Source: Micromonospora chalcea (GTDB lineage Bacteria > Actinomycetota > Actinomycetes > Mycobacteriales > Micromonosporaceae). Taken from it: DNA of 64,000 nucleotides. Position numbers and translations under genes: made by a program. Below are positions 26,037 to 33,580 of the stretch, piece by piece; within the stretch, counting starts at the first letter, position 1; each line of letters begins with the position of its first letter. The notes beneath the pieces were generated by a model. That model was not told the DNA's origin. It saw nothing but the letters and a program-made list of their open reading frames with translations, and searched no databases. The stretch covers positions 23,799 through 87,798 of the forward strand of contig NZ_MAGP01000106.1 of assembly GCF_002926165.1 (NCBI RefSeq). The letters run 5' to 3'.

Positions 26037-27226
26037 GCCGCCGCCCGCGCGGGACCGGCGTCGGTGACCACGGCGACGCAGGCCAGCGATCCCGGACCGC
26101 CGAGCGCGTGGGCCAGACCCGTGCGGGCGCCGGGCACCTGCCGAACGCCCGCGCGGCCCCACACCTGGTCGCACACGTCGACGACCATCCGTACGCCGGT
26201 CGCGCCGATCGGGTGCCCGCAGGCCTTGAGGCCGCCGCTGGTGTTGACCGGCAGCGCGCCGCCCGGCCCGGTGGCGCCGCTCAGCACCAGGTCACGCCCC
26301 TCCCCCTTGCCGCACAGTCCGAGGTCCTCGTAGTTGACCACTTCGGTGATCGTGAAGCAGTCGTGCAGTTCGACGACGTCGATCTCGTCGAACGGCCGGG
26401 TGACGCCCGCCTGCTCGTACGCGCTCGCGGCAGCCGACCGGGTGGACTCGAACCCCAGCAGGTCCGAGCGGGAGCTCGTGTTGGCGGTGAAGTACCCGAG
26501 GTCGTTGGACATCGCGATGCCGCTGATCGCGGCCGCCCGTCGACCGTGGGAGTCGGATTCGCGCACCAGGACCAGCGCCGCCGCGCCGTCGGTGGTCGGG
26601 CAGGCGTCGAGCAGGCCGATCGGGCCCGACAGCGGCGGTGCCGCCTCCACCTGTTCCGCCGAGACGGCCCGGCGGAAGTGGGCCCGGGGGTTGAGCTCAC
26701 CGTATGCGTGGTTCTTCATCGCGACCGCCGTCATCGCCGGTCGCGGGTCCCCGTAGACGGCCCGGTACCGCTCGGCGACCAGCCCGAAGATGCCCGGTGC
26801 CGTCCGGCCCTTGCTGAGCACCGGATGACCGCGGTTGACGTGCTGCATGACGAGGCTGCCGCGGGGGCCCACGTCGCGCATCTTCTCGGCGCCGACGACC
26901 AGCGCGACGTCGCACGTGTGCGCGCGCAGGGCGGCCACGGCCTGCCGGATGGCGTCCAGTCCGGACGCGCAGTACGCGGCGACCCGGGTGACCGGCCGTC
27001 CGTGCATGCCGATCGGCTCGGCCAGCGACGTGCCGGCGTTGCCCTCGTCGGAGTAGGTGTAGGCGAACGCGGTGCCGAGCCAGGCCGCGTCGACGTCGGC
27101 GAGCGTGATGCCGGCGTCGGCGGTGACCGCACGCACCACGTCCCGGACGAGGTCGGCGTAGCCGCGGTCGAAGAACTCGCCGAACTTCGTGCTCGCCGCG
27201 CCGATGGCGACGACGTCTTCACCCAT
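26033..27226 (-). CDS. Thiolase family protein (SCP-x/lipid-transfer type)
   Basis: Protein of 397 residues in the SCP2-thiolase group. The nucleophile Cys is in AAYCASGLDAI (about residue 90); the HDCF motif is in ELHDCFTITEVVNYEDLG (about 295), and the last catalytic pair is in KACGHPIGATG (about 345). With His and both Cys retained it should be a true thiolase, unlike Ltp2-type aldolases, which have lost them. It overlaps the DUF35 fusion gene by 8 bases, suggesting that the two proteins form a complex. Confidence 0.88.
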   Translation of the reverse strand: MGEDVVAIGAASTKFGEFFDRGYADLVRDVVRAVTADAGITLADVDAAWLGTAFAYTYSDEGNAGTSLAEPIGMHGRPVTRVAAYCASGLDAIRQAVAALRAHTCDVALVVGAEKMRDVGPRGSLVMQHVNRGHPVLSKGRTAPGIFGLVAERYRAVYGDPRPAMTAVAMKNHAYGELNPRAHFRRAVSAEQVEAAPPLSGPIGLLDACPTTDGAAALVLVRESDSHGRRAAAISGIAMSNDLGYFTANTSSRSDLLGFESTRSAAASAYEQAGVTRPFDEIDVVELHDCFTITEVVNYEDLGLCGKGEGRDLVLSGATGPGGALPVNTSGGLKACGHPIGATGVRMVVDVCDQVWGRAGVRQVPGARTGLAHALGGPGSLACVAVVTDAGPARAAA

Positions 27227-28544
27227 CGAGATCGACCTTCCAGAAGTAGTGCGGCAGGCCGGATGCGGTGTGCAGCCGGCGGAGCACGAGCCGGACCCGG
27301 TCGCCGACGGCGAGCCGGCGTGGCACGTCGCGAACCGCCTGCCCGAAGAAGCGGCCGCCGCCGTCGAGGTCCACCACGACCATCTGCACCGGGTCGGACG
27401 AGTCGAAGAGGTGGTCGACCGAGTGGGTCGCCACGACGCCCGTGCGCCGCAACGGCCGGTCGGCGACCTCGAACGACCCGCACAGCTCGCAGACGCCGGC
27501 TCGCGGGAACCCGATGCCGCCGCAGTCGGAGCATCGATAGCCGGTGGGTCCGAGCAGGGCCGGCATCTCCCGCCAGAGCTCGGCCGGCGACGTCCACGGC
27601 CCGGGTGCTTCGGTGGCGCGACCGTGCCAGGCGGCGAGGCCGTACGCCTTCGTGCCGCGCGCCGCGCTCGCGGCCGGCTCCGCGGGTTTCTCCGCGGCGT
27701 CGGTGCCCGCGGTGAGGACCGCGCCGCCGCCGCCCCAGCCGAGGTCGAGGACGGCCACCGCGCCGTCTGGTCCGGCGGCGCGCAGCCGGTCGAGCGCGGT
27801 GAGCAGCGCGTGCGCGGCCGAGGCGCCGGGGCCTCCCGTGCCGCCGCCGGCCTGCCACACCGAGGGCACCTCCCACCGCTTGGCCCAGCGCGCGCCGCGC
27901 AGCCGGGTGCCGCACGTGACGACGACACCGGCGAGGTCGGCGGTGGTCCGTCCGGCGGCCTTGAGCAAGTCGGCGAGCAGCGCGTCGCCCTCGACCGCGA
28001 CGAGCGCCTCCTCGACGAACCGCGCGTCCTGCTGGTCCGGTGCCGGACCGGTACGCCACCTGTCGAAGGTCAGCGTGTGACGGGCGGCGACCGCGGCCAC
28101 CCGGGCCACCCGTGGCGGGCCGAAGCGGACGGCGGCCGCGGCGGAGGCCGTCGCCGGCGCGCCGGCCCCGGCCGGGCGGCGGTGGTCGACCAGCAGGCCC
28201 AGGCCGGGCTGCGCCAGCCGGGCGGCGAGCGCCAGCAGGTCCGGCGCCCCCGCGTCGGGCGCGAGCGGAATCACTGCCGCCGGCTCCCCGAGCACGCCGT
28301 TGGACCGGGCGTGCGCCACGAGCGCCCGCGTCTCGATGTCACTGTCGGGCACGCGAAGCAGTACCGGGCCCTCCGCCTCGACACGGGGCAGGCCGGTCAG
28401 CGACTCCCACATGAGAGTGAACGCGTCCTCGTCCGGGCCGGGCACCGAGACGTCAGGCGAGCTCGCTGTCTCGCGCGTCAGGTAGTCGTCGAGCCGGTAT
28501 GCCGGCACGTATCCGGAGACATCGGCAATCCCCACCTCATGCAC
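27219..28544 (-). CDS. HMG-CoA-synthase-like domain fused to DUF35/zinc-ribbon OB domain
   Basis: Protein of 441 residues. The N-terminal 300 residues have the thiolase-like fold of hydroxymethylglutaryl-CoA synthases (VGIADVSGYVPAYRLDD start; a Gly-rich stretch around residue 225). The C terminus (about 325-441) is a DUF35 module: zinc ribbon CSDCGG...CELCG followed by an OB-fold ending VRLVLRRL. DUF35 partners are required by thiolase-type aldolases and acyl-transferases. First gene of the 28544-18320 catabolic unit; site D lies 50 bases upstream. Confidence 0.82.
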   Translation of the reverse strand: MHEVGIADVSGYVPAYRLDDYLTRETASSPDVSVPGPDEDAFTLMWESLTGLPRVEAEGPVLLRVPDSDIETRALVAHARSNGVLGEPAAVIPLAPDAGAPDLLALAARLAQPGLGLLVDHRRPAGAGAPATASAAAAVRFGPPRVARVAAVAARHTLTFDRWRTGPAPDQQDARFVEEALVAVEGDALLADLLKAAGRTTADLAGVVVTCGTRLRGARWAKRWEVPSVWQAGGGTGGPGASAAHALLTALDRLRAAGPDGAVAVLDLGWGGGGAVLTAGTDAAEKPAEPAASAARGTKAYGLAAWHGRATEAPGPWTSPAELWREMPALLGPTGYRCSDCGGIGFPRAGVCELCGSFEVADRPLRRTGVVATHSVDHLFDSSDPVQMVVVDLDGGGRFFGQAVRDVPRRLAVGDRVRLVLRRLHTASGLPHYFWKVDLDG

Positions 28545-28582
28545 GCTCGGCCCCTGTCCGTCGTGATCGGTCGTGGGCAGAC

Positions 28583-28603
28583 TGTATACCGAATCCCGGA
28601 TAC
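28583..28603. promoter_or_regulatory. GntR operator-like site D
   Basis: The 92-base divergent spacer between 28544 and 28637 contains TGTATACC followed by GAATCCCGGATAC (28591-28603), matching RWATCCCGKATRC at all positions. It could serve both the large catabolic operon to the left and the Gfo/Idh-type gene to the right. Confidence 0.55.
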
Positions 28604-28636
28604 GGGCAACGGAAAATGGCGCTAGGGTGTCGTCCC

Positions 28637-29695
28637 ATGACAGACGTTCTCGGTGTGGGCCTGGTGGGTCTCAGCGCGAAGGGCGGCTGGGCCGCACGGG
28701 CCCACCTGCCGGCGCTCGCCGCGGTGCCCGGCTATGAGCTGCGGGCGCTCGCGGCCAGCGACGCCACCGCGGCGGCCGAGGCCGCGCGACGGTACGGCGT
28801 CCCCCGGGCGTACGCCACCGTCGAGGACCTGGCGGCCGACGAAGGTGTCGACCTGATCGTCGTCGCCGTGCGGGCCGACCGGCACCGGGCCTGCCTGCTG
28901 CCGGCGCTCGCGGCCGGCAAACCCGTGCTCTGCGAATGGCCGCTGGGCACCGGCCTCGCCGAAGCCGAGGAACTCGCCGCCGCCGCGCGCGGGACGCGCA
29001 CCGCCGTCGGTCTCCAGGCCCGGTCGGCGGCGCCGATCCGGTACCTGCGCGACCTGATCGCCGACGGCTACGTCGGCCGGGTGCTGTCGACCACGATGAC
29101 CGGCGCCGGCGGGCTGTGGGGACCGACCTACGGCTCGTACGCCGCCTACACCCTCGACCCCGCGTACGGAGCGACGCTGCTGTCCGTGCCGTTCGGACAC
29201 GCCGTCGACGCCCTGTGCGCCGTCCTCGGTGAGCTGCGCCCGGTACGCGCGCTGACCGCCAACCGGCTACCCCGGGTACGCCACGCCCGCACCGGCGAGA
29301 TCGCGGAGAAACGCACCGACGACCAGGTCGTGGCGGTCGGGCTCGTCGACGACGACGCCGTGGCGACCGTCCACTACCGGGGCGGACCGGCACGCGGCGA
29401 CGGACTCCGCTGGGAGATCACCGGGACCTCGGGCGAACTGCTCGTGACCTGCCCCGGGCACCTGCAACACGGCCCCGTCCGCATCCGCGGCGGGCGGGAC
29501 GACGACCGCGAGCTCACCGACCTGCCCGTCCCGGCCCGCTACGACCGCTCATCCGGCCTGGCCGCGCCGGCCGGTCCGGTCGCCGAGGCGTACGCCCTGC
29601 TGGCGGCCGGCGACGGCGCCGTACCGGACTTCGAGCACGCGGTCCGCCGGCATCGCATGCTCACCGACATCGCCGAATCCGGTCGAGCCGGATAG
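28637..29695 (+). CDS. Gfo/Idh/MocA-family NAD(P)-dependent oxidoreductase
   Basis: Protein of 352 residues: N-terminal Rossmann domain (GLVGLSAKGGWAARAHLPAL), the family strand GKPVLCEWPLG with an Arg-free variant of the EKP motif (CEWP), and a C-terminal alpha/beta domain from about residue 125. Members oxidise or reduce sugars and cyclic alcohols. Galactose/inositol-type substrates are common, but a cyclic hydroxy intermediate would fit this locus. ATG at 28637; divergent from the DUF35-fusion operon. Confidence 0.85.
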   Translation: MTDVLGVGLVGLSAKGGWAARAHLPALAAVPGYELRALAASDATAAAEAARRYGVPRAYATVEDLAADEGVDLIVVAVRADRHRACLLPALAAGKPVLCEWPLGTGLAEAEELAAAARGTRTAVGLQARSAAPIRYLRDLIADGYVGRVLSTTMTGAGGLWGPTYGSYAAYTLDPAYGATLLSVPFGHAVDALCAVLGELRPVRALTANRLPRVRHARTGEIAEKRTDDQVVAVGLVDDDAVATVHYRGGPARGDGLRWEITGTSGELLVTCPGHLQHGPVRIRGGRDDDRELTDLPVPARYDRSSGLAAPAGPVAEAYALLAAGDGAVPDFEHAVRRHRMLTDIAESGRAG

Positions 29696-29739
29696 GCCGT
29701 GTCGGGCCATACTCGCCCCATTGGGCATGGCAAATTCGT

Positions 29740-29762
29740 GAATCCTCCCCGGCACCGGATAC
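29740..29762. promoter_or_regulatory. GntR operator-like site E (weak)
   Basis: GAATCC (29740-29745) and GGATAC (29757-29762) form an imperfect inverted repeat 36 bases before the start of the second GntR gene. The half-sites equal those of sites A-D but the spacing differs, so this is the least certain of the five. Autoregulation is inferred. Confidence 0.35.
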
Positions 29763-29797
29763 CGTGCACACGTTCACCACGTGAGAGAGGCGGACAG

Positions 29798-30487
29798 GTG
29801 GGCATCGACAGCAGCGCCAGCGCCCGAGCGGTGATCCAGCGAGATCCGTTGGGCACCCAGATCGCGGCCGCCCTCCGGCAGGACATCTTCTTCGGCCGGC
29901 TGCTGCCCGGCACACGACTGTCGCAACAGGAACTCTGCGAGCACTTCGGCACGAGCCGCATGCCCGTGCGTGACGCCCTGCGCGAGCTGGTCTACGACGG
30001 CCTGCTCGAACTCGACGGCGGCCGCCACACAGTCGTCGCGCCGCTGAACAAGGCCGACCTGCGCGACTCGTTCCTCATCGAGGGCATGCTCAACGGGCTC
30101 GCCGCGCGGCGGGCGATCGAGTTCGCCACCGAGGCGGACTACGCGGTCCTCGAAGACCTGCACCGGCGCATGGAGAGCTACCACGAGAACTCCGAACGCA
30201 CCAACCTCGCCGACCTCAACTGGCAGTTCCACCGGCACATCAACAAGCTTTCCGGATCCCGCAAACTGATGGCCGCGATCAGGGTGGTTTCGCTGAACGT
30301 GCCGCGCGACTACCTGCTCGAAGTGCCGCAGTGGAGGAAGCGTTCGAACGCCGACCACGAGGGAATTCTCGCGGCGATGCGGGCAGGCGACGCGGAACGG
30401 GTCGAGCACATGATGACCGACCATCTGGTCAGCTCGGCCGAAGGGCTCATCGAATACCTGACGTCCAAAGGCGTGCGTCTCACGTAG
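29798..30487 (+). CDS. FadR/FCD-type GntR transcriptional regulator (copy 2)
   Basis: Regulator of 229 residues, paralogous to the one at 5046. The recognition helix reads FGTSRMPVRDALREL, against ...RQL in copy 1, so the two should bind very similar DNA. The FCD domain contains NWQFHRHIN, ADHEG and TDH. The GTG at 29798 has AGAGAGG 8 bases upstream; earlier in-frame ATGs lack a ribosome site. It bounds the right edge of the alicyclic cluster, next to the degraded island. Confidence 0.9.
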   Translation: MGIDSSASARAVIQRDPLGTQIAAALRQDIFFGRLLPGTRLSQQELCEHFGTSRMPVRDALRELVYDGLLELDGGRHTVVAPLNKADLRDSFLIEGMLNGLAARRAIEFATEADYAVLEDLHRRMESYHENSERTNLADLNWQFHRHINKLSGSRKLMAAIRVVSLNVPRDYLLEVPQWRKRSNADHEGILAAMRAGDAERVEHMMTDHLVSSAEGLIEYLTSKGVRLT

Positions 30488-30557
30488 TGCCCGTCGGCCG
30501 GCACGAGCCTCGATCCGCCGTATGACAGCGGCATCGCGTATCGGCCCTCGCGCCGAT

Positions 30558-30790
30558 TCACTGACCGTGGCTCGCCCGCGTTCGCCACTCGTCCAGGCGC
30601 GTACCGGCGATGCGGGCGCCGTCGGCGGGAACCAGCGAGCGTTCGGCCACCGCGGCACCGGTCAGCGCCTCCGCCACTCCTTCGCCGGTCAGCGTGTTCA
30701 CGCCGGTCTTCGGCGACGCCGCCACCGCTTCGTGGCCCTGGGCATCGAGGATCTTCACGAGCTTGGAGCCGATGTCGTCGCGCCGGAGGC
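30558..30790 (-). pseudogene. NmrA/SDR-type oxidoreductase pseudogene with internal deletion
   Basis: Reading right to left, the frame gives DDIGSKLVKILDAQGHEAV and then ASPKTGVNTLTGEGVAEALTGA, the second strand-helix of NAD(P)-binding NmrA-like SDRs. It jumps straight to ERSLVPADGARIAGTRLDEW, which is the extreme C terminus of the same family. The first strand (start and GxxGxxG) and roughly 170-200 middle residues are missing, although the frame stays open. This is a deletion scar, not a gene. Confidence 0.7.
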
Positions 30791-30791
30791 C

Positions 30792-31040
30792 CTACCCGCC
30801 AGAGGCGTCGCCCCGGTCGGCCTCCGTGAAGCGTGGGAGCAGCGGCCAGACAGGGGTGAACATCTCGTCCTGCCAGCCCGGTCCCAGCGCTCGGCTGACA
30901 TTGACGTACACCGGCCCGTGGGACGTGTTCAATCGCCAGTTGTCCCATTGGTCCAGATCGTGCTCAGCAAACCGCGCCAGCAAGCGGAACATGGTTGCCA
31001 CTTCGGAGTCGGTGAGCGGGCCTCCTGGCTGGTCTCCCAT
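30792..31040 (-). CDS. Small hypothetical protein
   Basis: Open frame of 82 codons with an ATG start. The protein is acidic and aromatic-rich (DLDQWDNWRL, HGPVYVNVSRAL), with no signal peptide or membrane segment. Composition and the absence of rare codons suggest a real actinobacterial protein, but I do not recognise the family. Its stop abuts the SDR pseudogene. The ribosome site is weak. Confidence 0.5.
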   Translation of the reverse strand: MGDQPGGPLTDSEVATMFRLLARFAEHDLDQWDNWRLNTSHGPVYVNVSRALGPGWQDEMFTPVWPLLPRFTEADRGDASGG

Positions 31041-31141
31041 CTCAGCAGAGTGTCACCAGCGGGCCGATCGCACCAGGCCGGAGCCCGGCGTCGGCAAAGC
31101 GCGCGCCGGTCGGCGGCCGATCCAAAGCTCCGGTCGCGGAC

Positions 31142-31590
31142 ATGCTGTGGCCGGCAGTCGCGTCGCTGCGGGCGAGGCGGTGCGGGGGGTGCCGGGAGCT
31201 GCTGGCCGAGTTCGCCGTACGAGAGGCGCGGGCCGCCGCAGACCGGGAACGGGAGGCGTACCCGCGAGTGCAGCAGGAGCGGTTGCGGCTGGCGCGGGAG
31301 TTCCAAGATGCGGTCGCGCACCCGATAGCGGCGGTGAACGTGCAGACGGGAGTGCCTGTGGCCGCCTTCGACCAGCGTCCAGACGCGGCGCGCGGCGTTG
31401 GCTCAGGCACGGGCATCCAGCCGGGACGCCCTGCGTGAGCTGCGGACCACGGCGGCGCTGCTGCGCCACGCGGTGCCCGGTGACTCGACCGATCCCGCCC
31501 CGCGCCTTGGCCAGCTCGATGAGCTCTGGCGCGACTGCCCGGTGGTGGCAGTGGAGTCAATGGGCTCGACACCGCCCTGCCGATCTACTA
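31142..31590 (+). pseudogene. Degraded two-component sensor histidine kinase fragment
   Basis: Translation gives REREAYPRVQQERLRLAREF and then QDAVAHPIAAVNVQTGV, the HisKA_3 dimerisation region of NarL-type kinases. Near 31395 the frame shifts and continues as ALAQARASSRDALRELR; near 31550 it shifts back to give GLDTALP, the entry to the ATPase domain. The phospho-acceptor His (ELHD in the family) is Gln (EFQD). No complete ATPase domain follows. Two shifts plus loss of the His show that it is dead. Confidence 0.65.
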
Positions 31591-31599
31591 TTCGCCCCG

Positions 31600-32059
31600 A
31601 CACGGGATTGACGTCGGCCACACCCCATCGGCGGCGCCGACCTGCGGTTGGCCTACGTGTATCGACGTCGGGCCGGCACACGTGAACCCACGCGCGTGGC
31701 CCAGCGCGCTCGACTGCGACCCGGTCGAGGACCTGCTGCGGCCGGCGGAGGTGAGCGAGAATGCCGCCAGGCTCCGAGGGGACGGACAGCGAAGCGCGAG
31801 GCGCTTGCGGCCGCGACAGAATTTGCTGCTGACAGTTTCGACCTGATGGAGACACGCTTCAGCTGCCCCGAGTAGGGCCAGTGAGTCGGCAACCCGCGGA
31901 TCCATCAGTTGATGCCCGATGTCAGGCCGATGCGAGGTGGCTTTCATCAAGCCAGTCCCGGAGCCCCCGTCGGCGGGGTCTGCGCGTTCGGGCAGCGGGC
32001 GTAGGCTTCTCGCTGACGCCGCCAATTCGTAGTGCGCCCACTGGATCGCAGGGAGAGCG
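31600..32059. other. Gene-free stretch upstream of mcrB
   Basis: About 460 bases with no convincing coding frame, RNA gene or strong hairpin. The only clear element is the mcrB ribosome site (AGGGAGAG, about 32050-32057). The stretch is probably decayed sequence from the histidine-kinase locus plus the mcrBC promoter. Confidence 0.5.
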
Positions 32060-33580
32060 ATGGGGAACGATACCCAGTCAGCACTTGGCACGACACCCCA
32101 ATCGCTAGCCGAGGTTCGGGAGATCTTCGGCGAGCGGTTCGTGGCGGCACGCGTCGAGGCCGAGGCGGATGCCCGCGACCTACTCGACAAACGCGCTGGC
32201 TCCATGAGCGTCGACGAGGCATTGCAGCTGGGGCGGCTGTTCAACCGGCATGAGAAGACCGGCCAGGTGCGCCTGGACCGGTTTTCGCCCGGCTTCGCCG
32301 GGGCCGTGATGAACAAGCTGACCGAAGACATCGACCGGTTCAACCGCGTAGTCGCGGAGCTGTGGTCCTCTCCGGCCGACGAGGCATTGGCGTTGCTCGG
32401 CCGCATGTTCACCGACCGTTCGGTGCTGCCCGGTGCAGGCTCGTCGTTGCCGAGCATGCTGCTGTATCTACGCGATCCGGAGCAGTTCGGGGTCTGTATC
32501 AATGCCACGATGAAGGGCCTCGCTCACGTATCCGGCAAGACGTTCCGAGCGGACGGTCAGGTCGGCTACGAGCGATTCTGTCAGGCCCTGCGGATGTGGC
32601 GTGAACAGTATGGTGTCGCGCCACAAGAAGCGGACGCGGTGCTCACAAACATCATGCGGGCCGCCACCGCACCAAGCGTCGCAGGGCCCGTTGCCAAAAC
32701 AGCGACGGTTATCGACGTTCCTCCGAGCGGACGACTCACCGTTGAACAGGTGGCAGACCAGTGCTTCCTGCCCGTGGAGCAGATCGACAAATGGGTTGCG
32801 GCGCTACACGGACCGATGCGTCAAGCGGTGTTCTTCGGGCCCCCTGGGACCGGGAAGACGTGGGTCGCTTTGAAGCTTGCCCATCACCTCGCGACCTCGC
32901 CCGACCATGTCGAACTCGTGCAGTTCCACCCGGCATACTCTTACGAAGACTTCGTCGAAGGCCTGCGGCCCGACTTGGCCGACGGCGGCGCCCTGCGCTA
33001 CACCCCGCGCGATGGGGTGTTCTTGAAGCTGTGCGAGCGGGCACGCAAGGGCCCACCCGATGACGTGTTCGTGCTCGTCATCGACGAGATGAACCGAGCT
33101 GACCTTGCTGCCGTCTTCGGTGAGCTGCTCTTCCTGCTCGAGTACCGGGCTGTCAAACCAGCAGTGCTGCCGTACTCGCAACGGCAGTTCTCGGTGCCGC
33201 CCAACGTCATCATCCTCGGGACCATGAACACGGCAGACCGCAGCCTCGCACTCGTTGACTTCGCCCTGCGCCGCAGGTTCAACGCCTTCCACCTGCACCC
33301 CAGCGATGACGTTCTCACCAGGTGGTCCAGCGTACGCTCCGACGTGGACGCCGACCTGCTGCTCGGCATGTTCCGGATGATCCGCGACCGAGTTGGTCGC
33401 CAGTCACCGGTCAGCCCTGGCCACTCGTACTGGATGGTCGAGCAGATCGACGCCGCAACAGCCGAGACCATCTGGTCCTACCAGCTGTACCCGTACCTGG
33501 CAGAGCACTGGTTCGAGCGGCCAGAAGATCTGGACCGGTTGGACGTCGATATCCGCGCCCTCATCGCCGAGCGAAGCTGA
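32060..33580 (+). CDS. mcrB: McrB-like AAA+ NTPase of a type IV restriction system
   Basis: Protein of 506 residues. The AAA+ motor is complete: Walker A GPPGTGKT at about 260-267, the McrB-specific FHPAYSYEDFVEGLRP loop, Walker B VLVIDEMNRAD at about 337-347, sensor TMNTADRSLALVD at about 388 and an Arg-finger region RRRF. The 240-residue N-terminal region is helical and should recognise modified DNA or another trigger; I cannot match it to the E. coli McrB domain. It translocates DNA and activates the McrC nuclease. It is followed with no gap by mcrC. G+C is visibly lower than in flanking operons, a sign of transfer. Confidence 0.92.
   Translation: MGNDTQSALGTTPQSLAEVREIFGERFVAARVEAEADARDLLDKRAGSMSVDEALQLGRLFNRHEKTGQVRLDRFSPGFAGAVMNKLTEDIDRFNRVVAELWSSPADEALALLGRMFTDRSVLPGAGSSLPSMLLYLRDPEQFGVCINATMKGLAHVSGKTFRADGQVGYERFCQALRMWREQYGVAPQEADAVLTNIMRAATAPSVAGPVAKTATVIDVPPSGRLTVEQVADQCFLPVEQIDKWVAALHGPMRQAVFFGPPGTGKTWVALKLAHHLATSPDHVELVQFHPAYSYEDFVEGLRPDLADGGALRYTPRDGVFLKLCERARKGPPDDVFVLVIDEMNRADLAAVFGELLFLLEYRAVKPAVLPYSQRQFSVPPNVIILGTMNTADRSLALVDFALRRRFNAFHLHPSDDVLTRWSSVRSDVDADLLLGMFRMIRDRVGRQSPVSPGHSYWMVEQIDAATAETIWSYQLYPYLAEHWFERPEDLDRLDVDIRALIAERS

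Noticed and set aside
29705..29732. Terminator after the Gfo/Idh gene
   Set aside because: The GCCC/GGGC stem is only four base pairs plus a bulge; too weak to call.
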